Positions 45,693 through 54,086 of a stretch of 64,000 bases of DNA are shown here, piece by piece. Source of the DNA: Pirellulaceae bacterium. Its GTDB lineage: Bacteria; Planctomycetota; Planctomycetia; Pirellulales; Pirellulaceae. The notes under the pieces are model-generated. The model saw only the letters and a program-made list of their open reading frames with translations, was not told the origin of the DNA and did no database searches. Both the position numbers and the translations under genes were made by a program. The stretch covers positions 62,001-126,000 of the forward strand of contig JANQLU010000136.1 in the NCBI GenBank assembly GCA_028280445.1, given 5' to 3'. How positions within the stretch are numbered: position 1 is the first letter of the stretch; every line of letters begins with the position of its first letter.

Positions 45693-45772
45693 GCAGATGC
45701 GTTTCGGGGAGCTTCGTGTCTGACCATTTGGGTGAGGATGGCACGACGCCAGAGGGGCCTCACCCTTTTTTT
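45693..45772 (+). ncRNA. Candidate small RNA with intrinsic terminator
   Basis: No coding region precedes the strong terminator at 45730-45772 on this strand, but a promoter-like sequence does. The predicted ~80-nt RNA would have a 5' part (AGGCAGATGCGTTTCGGGGA) free for pairing and a 3' terminator stem. It does not resemble tmRNA, SRP RNA or RNase P RNA. Existence is inferred from signals only. Confidence 0.4.
45730..45772 (+). terminator. Orphan rho-independent terminator
   Basis: Stem GGGTGAGG (45730-45737) with CCTCACCC (45758-45765), an inner stem TGGC/GCCA (45739-45742 with 45748-45751), followed by eight T. No plus-strand gene ends within several kilobases upstream, so it must serve a non-coding transcript or limit antisense read-through into the region. 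Confidence 0.78.
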
Positions 45773-45794
45773 ATGCGCTGGTGGAAATTCTGCC

Positions 45795-45887
45795 AATCAC
45801 AACCCGATGCGTGAGCGAGGGACCAGAAACGACGTTGAGTTCACCAGCATTCGTGATCCCTCGCTCACGCTTCGCGCTTACGATTTA
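45795..45887. repeat. Repeat family F inverted pair
   Basis: ATCACAACCCGATGCGTGAG with CGAGGGA, and the inverse arm ATCCCTCGCTCACGCTTCGC about 30 nt later. Same arrangement as 13391-13490 and, as there, next to a family B element. Confidence 0.85.
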
Positions 45888-45904
45888 CCGAAATACAGAA
45901 GCAC

Positions 45905-46018
45905 GGGTGCCACTGGCTCCGCCAGTGATGTGGTTCGATAGTGGTCGTTGAGTACTTTAATTAAACGAAAAAACCCGTGCGTCAATGTGCAAATCACTGG
46001 CTGGAGCCAGTGGCACCC
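45905..46018 (-). repeat. MITE-like repeat family B, copy 4 (reverse orientation)
   Basis: 114 bp bounded by GGGTGCCACTGGCTCCGCCA and the inverse CACTGGCTGGAGCCAGTGGC plus ACCC. The reverse complement aligns with copies 2 and 3. Lies about 57 nt from the end of nadC. Confidence 0.92.
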
Positions 46019-46074
46019 CGACGTGTGTAATTCCCGTTGAAACACTAACCCACTGGCAACATGACCGCAAAAAT

Positions 46075-46992
46075 CTACGACCAATCGAGGCCGATGTCGA
46101 AATTGACCGCCGAATGTGTCAATGCGCCCACGCTGATACGATCTACACCCGTTTTTGAAATTCCGGCGATCGTGTCAAGATTGACGCCCCCCGACGCTTC
46201 GAGCAAAACCTTGGGCGCAAGCTGATCACGAAGCGCCACGCATTCGGACAATTGCTCATTGCTCATGTTGTCGAGCAAGATAATATCAACCGAACAATTG
46301 AGCGCTTCGCGCAATTGCTCAATATGATCGACTTCGAGTTGAATAATCGTATCTTTGCCGTGGGGCAGTTCCGACTGGTGTTGATCAACCCATTCGTTAG
46401 CAATCTTTAGAATTTCGGTAATCGAACGTTTTTGCGATCCGACAAGTTCGCCGCACATCGCGATATGGTTATCTTTGATCAGAATCGCATCAAATAATCC
46501 CATCCGATGATTAACGCCGCCTCCACAGACGACCGCATATTTTTCCAGACGTCGCCAAGCGGGTGTCGTTTTTCGAGTGTCGAGAACTTTTGCTTTCGTA
46601 CCCTCAGTCTTCGTAACAAATCGACGGGTCAACGTTGCCACTCCAGATAGCCGGCCCAAGAAGTTAAGGCAGGTTCGCTCCAAAGTCAGGATCTCGCGCG
46701 AAGCTCCGGAAATCTGTGCCACCGCCTGTTGGGGCTCGATCGTATCTCCATCCTCGACCAACGTTTGCAATTCAACGTTCGGACCATGATGGGCTACCAC
46801 AAGTTTTGCGATTTCCAATCCGCAGATGACACCTTGCTCTCGTGAAACAAATTTTGCACTTCCGCGAGCTGTCTCAGGAATAGTCGCCCAGGTGGTGCAG
46901 TCGACCCGGCCCTCCAAGTCCTCGGCAATCGCCATCGCAATCAATTTCAATGCGTCTTGTGTGGTGTCGTGGTCGAGTTTTGGCTGAGTCAT
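46075..46992 (-). CDS. nadC: Nicotinate-nucleotide diphosphorylase (carboxylating)
   Basis: Quinolinate phosphoribosyltransferase: converts quinolinate and PRPP to nicotinate mononucleotide in de novo NAD synthesis, in the cytosol. Family motifs are all visible: ERTCLNFLGRLSGVATLTRRFV, VLDTRKTTPAWRRLEKYAV with the catalytic Arg/Lys residues, CGGGVNHRMGLFDAILIKDNHI, IQLEVDHIEQLREAL, DIILLDNMS and the C-terminal LEASGGVNLDTIAGISKTGVDRISVGALTHS. Length of 305 is slightly above usual. Its ATG comes 3 nt after the arsC-like stop codon, so the two are translated together. Confidence 0.96.
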   Translation of the reverse strand: MTQPKLDHDTTQDALKLIAMAIAEDLEGRVDCTTWATIPETARGSAKFVSREQGVICGLEIAKLVVAHHGPNVELQTLVEDGDTIEPQQAVAQISGASREILTLERTCLNFLGRLSGVATLTRRFVTKTEGTKAKVLDTRKTTPAWRRLEKYAVVCGGGVNHRMGLFDAILIKDNHIAMCGELVGSQKRSITEILKIANEWVDQHQSELPHGKDTIIQLEVDHIEQLREALNCSVDIILLDNMSNEQLSECVALRDQLAPKVLLEASGGVNLDTIAGISKTGVDRISVGALTHSAVNFDIGLDWS

Positions 46993-46995
46993 GGT

Positions 46996-47409
46996 TCAAT
47001 TGCCAGCTACATAAGAACCAATTTTTGCCTGAATATCGTCGCGAACCGTTCGAAAAACGACCATTTTTTCTTCGTCTGTCCCAGTGGCGTCCGCAGGATC
47101 CGGAAACGGCCAGTGAAGTGTTTGTTTCGCACCAGGATAAACCGGACAAGTCTCCTGGGCGTTGTCACAAACGGTAACAACCAGATCAAAGTCATCGTCC
47201 TGAAAGACATCGGCGTGTTTGCTCGTCAGATTCGCAGTCGGCAACTGAATTTCCTGTAGCGCTTCAATGGCCAACGGGTGAACATAACCCGACGGATTGG
47301 AACCGGCGGACACAGCTTGCCATTGGTCGTGCGTATTCCAGATCACTTCGGCCATCTGCGAACGACAAGAGTTACCGGTACAAAGTATCAGTACTTTTTT
47401 TTGCGACAT
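46996..47409 (-). CDS. arsC: Thioredoxin-coupled arsenate reductase, LMW phosphatase family
   Basis: Reduces arsenate to arsenite through a Cys relay recycled by thioredoxin; some family members act as tyrosine phosphatases. The active-site loop CTGNSCRSQMAE starts at Cys10, and the two relay cysteines are in CDNAQETCPVYPG (Cys81 and Cys88). This matches the Staphylococcus ArsC pattern (10, 82, 89) almost to the residue. 137 residues is normal length. There are no ArsR repressor or arsenite exporter genes nearby; instead the gene is joined to nadC with a 3-nt gap. So it may be a housekeeping copy rather than part of a resistance operon. Confidence 0.92.
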   Translation of the reverse strand: MSQKKVLILCTGNSCRSQMAEVIWNTHDQWQAVSAGSNPSGYVHPLAIEALQEIQLPTANLTSKHADVFQDDDFDLVVTVCDNAQETCPVYPGAKQTLHWPFPDPADATGTDEEKMVVFRTVRDDIQAKIGSYVAGN

Positions 47410-47626
47410 TTTTGTGAACTACGTTTTCTGTTGCGGTGTATTCGCGATTATACGTTTTTAAAAAAATGGTCGTAAGCGGGTGAGACTCACGATGAAAATT
47501 CGGCTGCGATCCAATGCCACACGTCCAGAAATTGCAGCCAATTTTTTGCAAGCCAATGGCGCAAAGGTTCGTTGCAACAAAACATTTTTCAAAGCGACAA
47601 ATTATCGCCGAGGGATTTTTGCGTTC

Positions 47627-47723
47627 GTACCGGCGGCTAGGTCTCGTTGATTAAATGTGAGCGGCAAGGCGCTAGCCGCCGGTAAACCCGCTAAATACCG
47701 GCGGCTAGCGCCTTGCCGCTCAC
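47627..47723. repeat. Palindromic repeat family A, copy 3, with an extra half arm
   Basis: The full palindrome runs from GTGAGCGGCAAGGCGCTAGC at 47657 to GCGCCTTGCCGCTCAC at 47723. A truncated arm TACCGGCGGCTAG precedes it at 47629-47641, suggesting partial loss of a neighbouring copy. It fills part of the 337-nt gap 47410-47746; the remainder (47410-47625) has no recognisable feature. Confidence 0.9.
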
Positions 47724-47746
47724 AACGGCTTTAATCAGCTAATCAA

Positions 47747-47986
47747 TTAATCAGTATCGAGCGCTTCGGTGACCGGTGATTCAGTGGAATTTCCATTGGT
47801 CGAATTCGAACTCGGTGTTCTTCGAACAATTCCAATAATGGATCCAGTTTCGTCAACGCGAATTGATTTGTCGGTACATACCAGATTGGAGATGCATTGA
47901 TGCAGCTTTGCAATATCTGCAGCTTGTGCGAGAGCATCGACATCCGAATCAGCCGAGATGTCAATCATGATTCGATAGTTTCGCAT
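47747..47986 (-). CDS. Small hypothetical protein
   Basis: Not recognised. From ATG 47986 it codes for 79 residues. The first 55 look folded and carry an alternating pattern (YRIMIDISADSDVDALAQAA, LVCTDKSIRVDETGSIIGIV); the rest is a Ser/Thr/Asn-rich tail (RRTPSSNSTNGNSTESP). Two Cys are present but no metal motif. No clear Shine-Dalgarno is seen, and an overlapping frame on the same strand is also open, so coding is probable rather than certain. It stands alone between glnA and the repeat at 47627-47723. Confidence 0.55.
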   Translation of the reverse strand: MRNYRIMIDISADSDVDALAQAADIAKLHQCISNLVCTDKSIRVDETGSIIGIVRRTPSSNSTNGNSTESPVTEALDTD

Positions 47987-48090
47987 GGGTAGGCACAAAG
48001 AATGGAATGCGTTTCACAACAATTTGAGATTACTTAAAATAATCTTGCTTCGCCGAAGATGCGACACTCAAAGTTGTGAAATTTTGATGA

Positions 48091-48141
48091 GGAAAATAAA
48101 AATGCTCCGGATCAGCGTGTTGGGGTCACTCATCCAGAGCA
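48091..48141 (-). terminator. Rho-independent terminator of glnA
   Basis: On the minus strand TGCTCTGGAT pairs with ATCCGGAGCA (one mismatch; 48132-48141 with 48103-48112), followed by TTTTTATTTTCC. It lies 125 nt beyond the glnA stop codon. Confidence 0.72.
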
Positions 48142-48265
48142 CTTTGAAAGGTGTATCAACACCGTTGAAATACTAGGCCAATCGACGTCCTAGTCAAATC
48201 ATCGGAATTTTTCTGCGAAACGGCTCCAATTCGCTGGCCCCGCTATCAACAGACAGTTGGTACAG

Positions 48266-49678
48266 TTAAATGTCGTAATACATACAAAATTCATAGGGGT
48301 GCGGTCGAAGTCGAATCGCATCCACTTCATTTTCCCGTTTGTAGGAAAGCCAGGTGTCGATCACGTCACCGGTAAATACATCCCCGCGTTGAAGAAATTC
48401 GTTGTCGGCCTCCAAGGCATCCAGCGCTGCTTCGAGCGAACCTGGCGTTTTGGGAACGTTGGCTGCCTCTTCGGGTGGCAAATCATAAATATCTTTGTCC
48501 AACGCTTCACCCGGATCCGTTTTGTTTTGAATTCCATCAATCGCAGCCATCAGCAGTGCGCTAAAAGCGAGATAGGGATTGCAACTGGGATCGGGGCAGC
48601 GAAACTCAATCCGCTTGGCCTTGGGGCTTTGGCTGTACATCGGAATACGACAAGCCGCACTACGATTTCGTTGCGAATAAGCCAGGTTGACGGGCGCTTC
48701 GTAACCGGGCACCAATCGTTTGTAGCTGTTCGTAGTCGGATTGGTAAACGCAAGAATCGCCGGCGCGTGCTTGAGAATGCCTCCGATCGCGTGGATCGCG
48801 ATTTCACTTAGCCCCGCATAACCATCGCCTGCAAACAACGGCTCACCCGCTTTCCATAAAGACAGGTGAACGTGCATTCCCGAACCATTGTCGCTGTAGA
48901 TCGGTTTGGGCATAAACGTCGCTGTCTTGCCGCGTTTGAACGCCACATTTTTGACAATGTATTTGTAGGTCATCAGTTGGTCAGCCATCGTGACCATTTC
49001 TTGGAAGCGGAGGTCAATTTCCGCTTGGCCTGCTGTACCCACCTCGTGATGCTGACATTCGACGTCCAAACCGCAATCGATCATTGTTTGCATCATTTCA
49101 TTTCGAATGTCCATGGTTTGGTCCATGGGCGGACAAGGGAAATAGCCTTCCTTGTGGCGAATTTTGTAACCCAGGTTGGGTCTTTCGTCGCGTCCGCGGT
49201 TCCATTCGGCTTCGATACTGTCGAGATGAAAATAGCCGCCAGCTGGCGTTTGGTCATATCGCACATCATCAAAGATGAAAAATTCCGCTTCAGGACCGAA
49301 ATAGGCGGTATCGGCAACTCCCGACGAATTCAGATAATTGACCGCTTTTCGTGCAACATTACGCGGATCGCGCGAATAGTCTTCGCGGGTAATGGGATCC
49401 TGGATATTGCAGATGATGTTGAGCGTTGGCAGCTCGGTAAACGGATCGAGGAATGCCGTTTCCGGCTGAGGCATGATTAACATGTCGCTTTCATTAATCG
49501 CTTGCCAGCCACGAATGCTGGAACCGTCGAATCCAAGACCGTCTTCAAAAGTATCTTCGTCCAGTTGCGTTACAGGAATGGTGGTGTGTTGCCAGAGGCC
49601 GGGGAAATCCATAAACCGAAAATCGATCGCTTTGACATCTTTTTCCTTGCAATAAGCAAGAATTTCTTTGGGCGTCAC
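48266..49678 (-). CDS. glnA: Type I glutamine synthetase
   Basis: Makes glutamine from glutamate, ammonia and ATP; dodecameric cytosolic enzyme. 470 residues, the GSI-beta length. Visible: [17 protein letters not shown] near the N-terminus, the metal-binding [24 protein letters not shown], the ATP loop [22 protein letters not shown], and [21 protein letters not shown]. The adenylylation site DIYDLPPEE (Tyr equivalent to Tyr397 of the E. coli enzyme) is intact, so GlnE-type control is likely. The start is GTG 49678 with GAGGAG in front. A -24/-12 promoter lies about 50 nt upstream. Confidence 0.97.
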   Translation of the reverse strand: MTPKEILAYCKEKDVKAIDFRFMDFPGLWQHTTIPVTQLDEDTFEDGLGFDGSSIRGWQAINESDMLIMPQPETAFLDPFTELPTLNIICNIQDPITREDYSRDPRNVARKAVNYLNSSGVADTAYFGPEAEFFIFDDVRYDQTPAGGYFHLDSIEAEWNRGRDERPNLGYKIRHKEGYFPCPPMDQTMDIRNEMMQTMIDCGLDVECQHHEVGTAGQAEIDLRFQEMVTMADQLMTYKYIVKNVAFKRGKTATFMPKPIYSDNGSGMHVHLSLWKAGEPLFAGDGYAGLSEIAIHAIGGILKHAPAILAFTNPTTNSYKRLVPGYEAPVNLAYSQRNRSAACRIPMYSQSPKAKRIEFRCPDPSCNPYLAFSALLMAAIDGIQNKTDPGEALDKDIYDLPPEEAANVPKTPGSLEAALDALEADNEFLQRGDVFTGDVIDTWLSYKRENEVDAIRLRPHPYEFCMYYDI

Positions 49679-49727
49679 TAAACAGGCTCCTCAGAAAAAA
49701 AGGGAAGAAATTAAGCTGCGTCTGCAA

Positions 49728-49744
49728 GGCAAATACCGGGCCAA
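49728..49744 (-). promoter_or_regulatory. Sigma-54 (-24/-12) promoter of glnA
   Basis: Minus-strand sequence TTGGCCCGGTATTTGCC against the consensus YTGGCACGRNNNTTGCW: the invariant GG and GC are present exactly ten bases apart, with only two consensus mismatches. Transcription would start near 49718, leaving a ~40-nt leader with the GAGGAG ribosome-binding site. Sigma-54/NtrC control of glnA is well established in enteric bacteria. Confidence 0.75.
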
Positions 49745-49894
49745 TACTGAATTACTTTCCTGCGACTTCGACGGCTTCAAGTCGCTGCATTGATGTTTTT
49801 GCAAAAAGAAAAAATTGACGCATTTCACAGGTGCGCAAATCATTGGCAGCCGGTTTTTGTTTTGTCTGGTTTTCGTGCAAAGGTTTGAAATGTT

Positions 49895-49995
49895 TAGGGC
49901 CGGTTCCCACCGGCCATTCTGTAGATTGGCCGCCGTTTTTCTGGTTGGCCTTTTTTGGCTTGTCTTTTGGATTGGCCGGTGGGAACCGGCCCTAC
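49895..49995. repeat. Palindromic repeat family C, copy 5 (two arm pairs)
   Basis: TAGGGCCGGTTCCCACCGGC at the left and GGCCGGTGGGAACCGGCCCT at the right, ~60 nt apart with further GGCC-containing fragments (ATTGGCCGCC, TTGGCC) between them. It lies upstream of the aminotransferase gene and about 215 nt upstream of glnA. Confidence 0.88.
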
Positions 49996-50055
49996 GTCTG
50001 CTGCTTACGCCCTACCCGGATTTACGAAATCCAAGTTGTTCGATAGGTTCGTGTG

Positions 50056-51261
50056 ATGTCTACAGATATCAGACTTGATTGCACGCACCTCGACGTTGCG
50101 GACGAAAGTGCTTGGGCAGAAATCGCGGCAAATTGGACGGTTCGCAACGATACCACCTATATGAATCACGGCTCGTTCGGTTTACCGCCCAATGCCGTGA
50201 AAGAGGTTCGCTCGGCACTCATTGATCAATTGAACGCTAACCCCATGGACTTTTTTGATCGGAAGTTAGAGGGGCTCATCAATTCAACTTTGTCCGAATT
50301 GGCCGCATTTGTTGGGACAACTCGCGAAAACATCGTTTTCGTCGACAACGCAACTTATGGAATGAATGTTGTCGCAGACAGTTTTCCGCTGCTTTCGGGC
50401 GATGAAATCCTGTTAAACGAACACGAATACGGAGCAGTCCACCGGATTTGGCATCGCGCCTGCGATCGGGTTGGCGCCCGGGTCGTCAACGCCAAATTTC
50501 CAAAACGTTTCGAATCCAAACAACAAATCATCGACGCCCTGTTTGCGGCAGTCACCAACCAGACGCGGATGATTGTTGTCAGCCACATTACCAGCCCGAC
50601 GGCGATTACTTTGCCGATCGCTGAAATCTGTCAACGCGCTTCGGAAAATGATATCGCGGTTTGTATTGACGGTCCCCATGCCATTGCTCAAATCGACGTC
50701 AACATCGATGAATTGAACTGCGACTTTTATACCGCCAGTTGTCACAAATGGTTATGTGCCACATTAGGGTCTGGCTTTTTGTATGCACATCCGCGTTGGC
50801 ACAATATGATGGAGCCGCTCAACAAAAGCTGGGGACGGTTGTTACCAGCTTTGCCAGAAAAATGGTTTGATGAATTTACCTGGAGTGGCACTCGCGATAT
50901 TAGCGGGTTTCTGTCGGTAGCGGCCGCGATTGAATTTTTCAAAACCCTGGGCCTGAGTGCTTTTCGAAATCGTTCGCACTATCTCGCCCAATACGCGCGG
51001 CACGTTCTGGAAGAACAATTTGGCACGACGGGAATCATCCCCAACGATTCGTCTTGGTACGTTTCGATGGCTCACGTGCCGCTACCCGAAAACTCTACGG
51101 GCTACGCATCGTTGCAAAACCGACTTTGGCAAAACTACGGAATCGAAGTACCGATCATTGAATTTGATCACAATTGGTATATCCGAGTTTCCAACCATCT
51201 CTACAATTCAACGACACAGATAGATTATCTGGCAGAAAGCTTACAAACCTGCCTGACTTAG
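50056..51261 (+). CDS. Class V PLP-dependent aminotransferase, isopenicillin-N epimerase-like
   Basis: Fold-type I PLP enzyme of the cysteine desulfurase/isopenicillin-N epimerase group, cytosolic. The N-terminus has TYMNHGSFGLPP, the usual substrate loop. The cofactor lysine is in DFYTASCHKWLCATLGSGFLY. Asp of the PLP pocket is in AVCIDGPHAIAQID, and the tail has the Arg region WYIRVSNHLYNS. 401 residues is normal. ATG 50056 is chosen over a GTG one codon earlier. The reaction is not predictable: family members range from epimerases to desulfurases. No neighbouring pathway gene helps; the downstream sigma-factor gene starts 80 nt later. Confidence 0.88.
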   Translation: MSTDIRLDCTHLDVADESAWAEIAANWTVRNDTTYMNHGSFGLPPNAVKEVRSALIDQLNANPMDFFDRKLEGLINSTLSELAAFVGTTRENIVFVDNATYGMNVVADSFPLLSGDEILLNEHEYGAVHRIWHRACDRVGARVVNAKFPKRFESKQQIIDALFAAVTNQTRMIVVSHITSPTAITLPIAEICQRASENDIAVCIDGPHAIAQIDVNIDELNCDFYTASCHKWLCATLGSGFLYAHPRWHNMMEPLNKSWGRLLPALPEKWFDEFTWSGTRDISGFLSVAAAIEFFKTLGLSAFRNRSHYLAQYARHVLEEQFGTTGIIPNDSSWYVSMAHVPLPENSTGYASLQNRLWQNYGIEVPIIEFDHNWYIRVSNHLYNSTTQIDYLAESLQTCLT

Positions 51262-51341
51262 ACGGAGTGTCGGTTAAAATAGGCTTTGGCGAACGGATAA
51301 CTCAATTTCCCGCCTTTTTTTAGCTGCCTTTGGAAAAACGC

Positions 51342-51977
51342 ATGTGGCCAGAATCAGACCAAACCCTCGAATTGTTGGATAAAGCCCGTACTGGCGACGA
51401 TGTCGCCGTCAATCAACTGATGGAGCGACATCGCGATTCCCTGCGTCATTTGATTCGGATGCGTCTGGATCAAAAAATTCGTCGACGAATCGACGTCAGT
51501 GATGTTGTTCAGGATGTTTTGATCGAAGCGAATCGGCGTTTGAACGTTTACCTGGAAAATCCGGCCATGTCGTTTCATCTGTGGCTGCGTCAAATTGCCC
51601 GCGACCGCATTATTGACGCCCATCGGCGGCATCGGGCTTCTGCGCGGCGCAGTGTCGACAAAGAGCGATCGATGAGTGTCCCACAAGGTTACGATCATTC
51701 CTCGATTCGTCTGGCCAGTCAAATCGGCGACACCGACCTCACGCCAGCGGCCGCCGCGTTGCAAAAAGAAATGGCTCGTCGCGTCGAAACGGCCATTACT
51801 CAAATGGATGAGCATGATAGCGAGATTATCATCATGCGACATTACGAAAATCTGTCCAACCAGGAAATCGCTGAATCCTTGGAACTCACCGAGCCCGCCG
51901 CCAGTATGCGATACTTGCGAGCCATTCGACGTTTACGGTCTTTGATGGAGCAGGAAGACTCAAGTATCGCTGATTAA
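51342..51977 (+). CDS. ECF-type RNA polymerase sigma factor, planctomycete STK-associated type
   Basis: A sigma-70-like factor with region 2 (VNQLMERHRDSLRHLIRM; DVSDVVQDVLIEANRRL) and region 4 (DEHDSEIIIMRHYENLSNQE, then the recognition helix around AASMRYLRAIRRLRSL). The start is ATG 51342, which has GGAAAA at good spacing; a TTG at 51330 is in frame. No anti-sigma factor gene is adjacent. The next gene, 29 nt downstream, encodes a membrane Ser/Thr kinase, an arrangement described for planctomycete-specific ECF groups linked to kinases. Control by phosphorylation instead of an anti-sigma factor is therefore a reasonable inference. Confidence 0.9.
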   Translation: MWPESDQTLELLDKARTGDDVAVNQLMERHRDSLRHLIRMRLDQKIRRRIDVSDVVQDVLIEANRRLNVYLENPAMSFHLWLRQIARDRIIDAHRRHRASARRSVDKERSMSVPQGYDHSSIRLASQIGDTDLTPAAAALQKEMARRVETAITQMDEHDSEIIIMRHYENLSNQEIAESLELTEPAASMRYLRAIRRLRSLMEQEDSSIAD

Positions 51978-52006
51978 TCAGCCTAACCCTGACCAAATTG
52001 CTCACG

Positions 52007-53674
52007 ATGTCTCCAGAAAACGAACACGAAAGTGACCGTGAACAACATTTAGCTGACGTCGTGTCGAGTATTGCCGATCGTTTTCAAAAAGGCGAATCGG
52101 TGATGTTGGATGATGTTTGTCGACAACACCCCGAACTGGCGGCCGATTTGCGAGAAGTTTGGGGAATGATTGCCGTCACCGAGGCGGTCGGCAAACACAA
52201 ACACGAAAACCCGGACGCTGTGGAAGAAGACGAATTTGCCCCGGCGCTCCAATTGCCGCATCGATTTGGCGACTACATGTTGGAAAAAGAAATTGGTCGG
52301 GGCGGAATGGGAGTTGTTTATCGCGCCCGACAGCTCAGCCTGGGCCGGCCCGTTGCTTTAAAAATGATCCTCAAAGGCGACCAGGCTTCGGAATCCGATC
52401 GGCGCCGTTTTCAAGCCGAGGCCGAAGCGGCAGCGCGTTTGACTCATCCCAATATCGTTGCCATTAACGAAGTTGGACAGCTCAAAGGCCGTTCCTATAT
52501 TTCGATGCGTTTGATCACCGGAGATGATTTGGCGAAACGATTGGTTGGCAAACCGATGAATCCCCGTGAAGCCGCCAAATTAATGATCGATGTCGCACGA
52601 GCAATCGATTACGCCCACGGCCAAGGCATTTTGCATCGCGATTTGAAACCATCAAATATTTTGATGGGCAAATCGGGAATGCCGTACGTCGCTGATTTCG
52701 GATTGGCCAAGCTGGAAAAAGATTCGACAAAACTGACCGGATCGGGAGAATTGCTTGGTACGCCTGCTTATATGTCACCTGAACAGGCGTCCAGTCGAGG
52801 CAAAATGACCAGCGGGCAAGTTGGGGTTCAAAGCGACATCTACAGTCTGGGCGCGATTCTGTATCACATGATTACTGGCCGGCCGCCGTTTCAATCAGCA
52901 TCGCCGGTCGACACGATTTTGATGGTTACCGAGCAAGAACCCGTGCCGCCGCGGATTCTGAATCGGCGCGTCGATCGCGATCTGGATATGATTGTGATGC
53001 GGTGTCTGCAAAAACCGCAGGACTTGCGTTATCAAACCGCTGCAGAACTGGCCGATGACTTGCAAGCCTATTTGAACAACGAACCGATCGCAGCGCGGCA
53101 AGGTCGAATCGGGCAGGTGATTGTCAGCTGGTTCCGTGAAACACACCACGCCAACGTATTGGAAAACTGGGGTTTGTTGTGGATGTGGCATAGTCTGGTT
53201 TTGCTGCTCGCCTGTGTTGCAACGAATGTTTTGGAATGGATCATGGGTGATGACCAGGTATTCTGGCCGTACCTGACATTGTGGACGGTCGGGTTTGGAG
53301 CCTGGGCACTGGTGTTCTGGTGGTTGCGTCGACGAATGGGACCAGTGACGTTTGTGGAGCGACAAATTGCCCACGTTTGGGCGGCGAGTCTGATGTGCGT
53401 GATCCTGTTGTTCCCGTTGGAAAAAGTTCTCGGGATGGACCCGCTGACGCTTTCTCCGGTTTTACCGTTGATTGCCGGGATGGCGTTTTTGGTCAAAGCC
53501 GGCATTCTTTCAGGGATCTTTTATTTTGCCTGCGCCGCGATGATCGGAACATTTGTGTTGATGAGTTCTCCCTGGTTCGATCGTTTCGATCATTCTCTGT
53601 TTGGCGTGATGTGCGCCGCATGTTTCTTTTTGATTGGTTTGAAGTACTATCGCCGACGCCGGCGTTCGGCTTGA
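52007..53674 (+). CDS. Membrane serine/threonine protein kinase linked to the ECF sigma factor
   Basis: Hanks-type kinase. A short N-terminal segment (about 1-80) resembles the helical lead seen in planctomycete sigma-linked kinases (FQKGESVMLDDVCRQHPELAA). The kinase domain covers about 88-355: glycine loop GRGGMGVVYRA, VALKMI, catalytic HRDLKPSNIL, ADFGLAKLE, and TPAYMSPEQASS. After a linker (IAARQGRIGQVIVSWF) come five or six membrane helices to the end. Both the VAIK lysine and DFG are intact, so it should be active. Start at ATG 52007. It shares a transcript with the sigma factor gene upstream. Confidence 0.93.
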   Translation: MSPENEHESDREQHLADVVSSIADRFQKGESVMLDDVCRQHPELAADLREVWGMIAVTEAVGKHKHENPDAVEEDEFAPALQLPHRFGDYMLEKEIGRGGMGVVYRARQLSLGRPVALKMILKGDQASESDRRRFQAEAEAAARLTHPNIVAINEVGQLKGRSYISMRLITGDDLAKRLVGKPMNPREAAKLMIDVARAIDYAHGQGILHRDLKPSNILMGKSGMPYVADFGLAKLEKDSTKLTGSGELLGTPAYMSPEQASSRGKMTSGQVGVQSDIYSLGAILYHMITGRPPFQSASPVDTILMVTEQEPVPPRILNRRVDRDLDMIVMRCLQKPQDLRYQTAAELADDLQAYLNNEPIAARQGRIGQVIVSWFRETHHANVLENWGLLWMWHSLVLLLACVATNVLEWIMGDDQVFWPYLTLWTVGFGAWALVFWWLRRRMGPVTFVERQIAHVWAASLMCVILLFPLEKVLGMDPLTLSPVLPLIAGMAFLVKAGILSGIFYFACAAMIGTFVLMSSPWFDRFDHSLFGVMCAACFFLIGLKYYRRRRRSA

Positions 53675-53819
53675 TGGCGGCTAATCGTTACAAACGGTTG
53701 ATTGTTTAAACCCGAACAAATACTTCTTTGCTTAGAAACCGTACGGGTCACACGAAACAAACACATGATGATTTTTGTAAACACACATCAAAATTTTCGT
53801 TTTTCCTAACCGGCAAAGT

Positions 53820-54056
53820 TTGACACTCGGGAATCATGGCATAGTGTTTCTTGGGTTTTGATTTATTTCGAGACTTGCCTGCCTTTTTATCGTCTGCTTA
53901 ATGCATTTTTGGGCGCCAATGGTGCCAAAGAACTACGATCAAAACTGACCTAGTTCCGCATTACAAGACACGAATGTTCAGACGCTTCAGTCAGCAGGCC
54001 AAAAAAGATTGACTGAAGTCGTCATTTACGAGTTTTTGTCAGCGTTTTGCTGACAC
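53820..54056 (+). promoter_or_regulatory. Candidate promoter and structured leader of flp
   Basis: TTGACA (53820-53825), 16-base spacer, TAGTGT (53842-53847). The leader then carries two hairpins: CTTCAGTCA/TGACTGAAG (53985-53993 with 54010-54018) and TGTCAGC/GCTGACA (54037-54043 with 54049-54055), ahead of the GGAGG ribosome-binding site at about 54077. The 412-nt gap 53675-54086 holds no ORF. Confidence 0.55.
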
Positions 54057-54086
54057 AAGAAGTTTATTTTTTCGTCGGAGGAAAAC

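Noticed and set aside
45506-45814. 102-codon plus-strand ORF near the candidate small RNA
   Set aside because: Reads through the terminator hairpin and into a family F repeat; the protein looks random. A non-coding transcript is the better explanation.
53842-53862. Sigma-54 promoter upstream of flp (TGGCAT near 53837)
   Set aside because: GG is present, but the position ten bases on is CT, not GC, so the invariant -12 element is missing.
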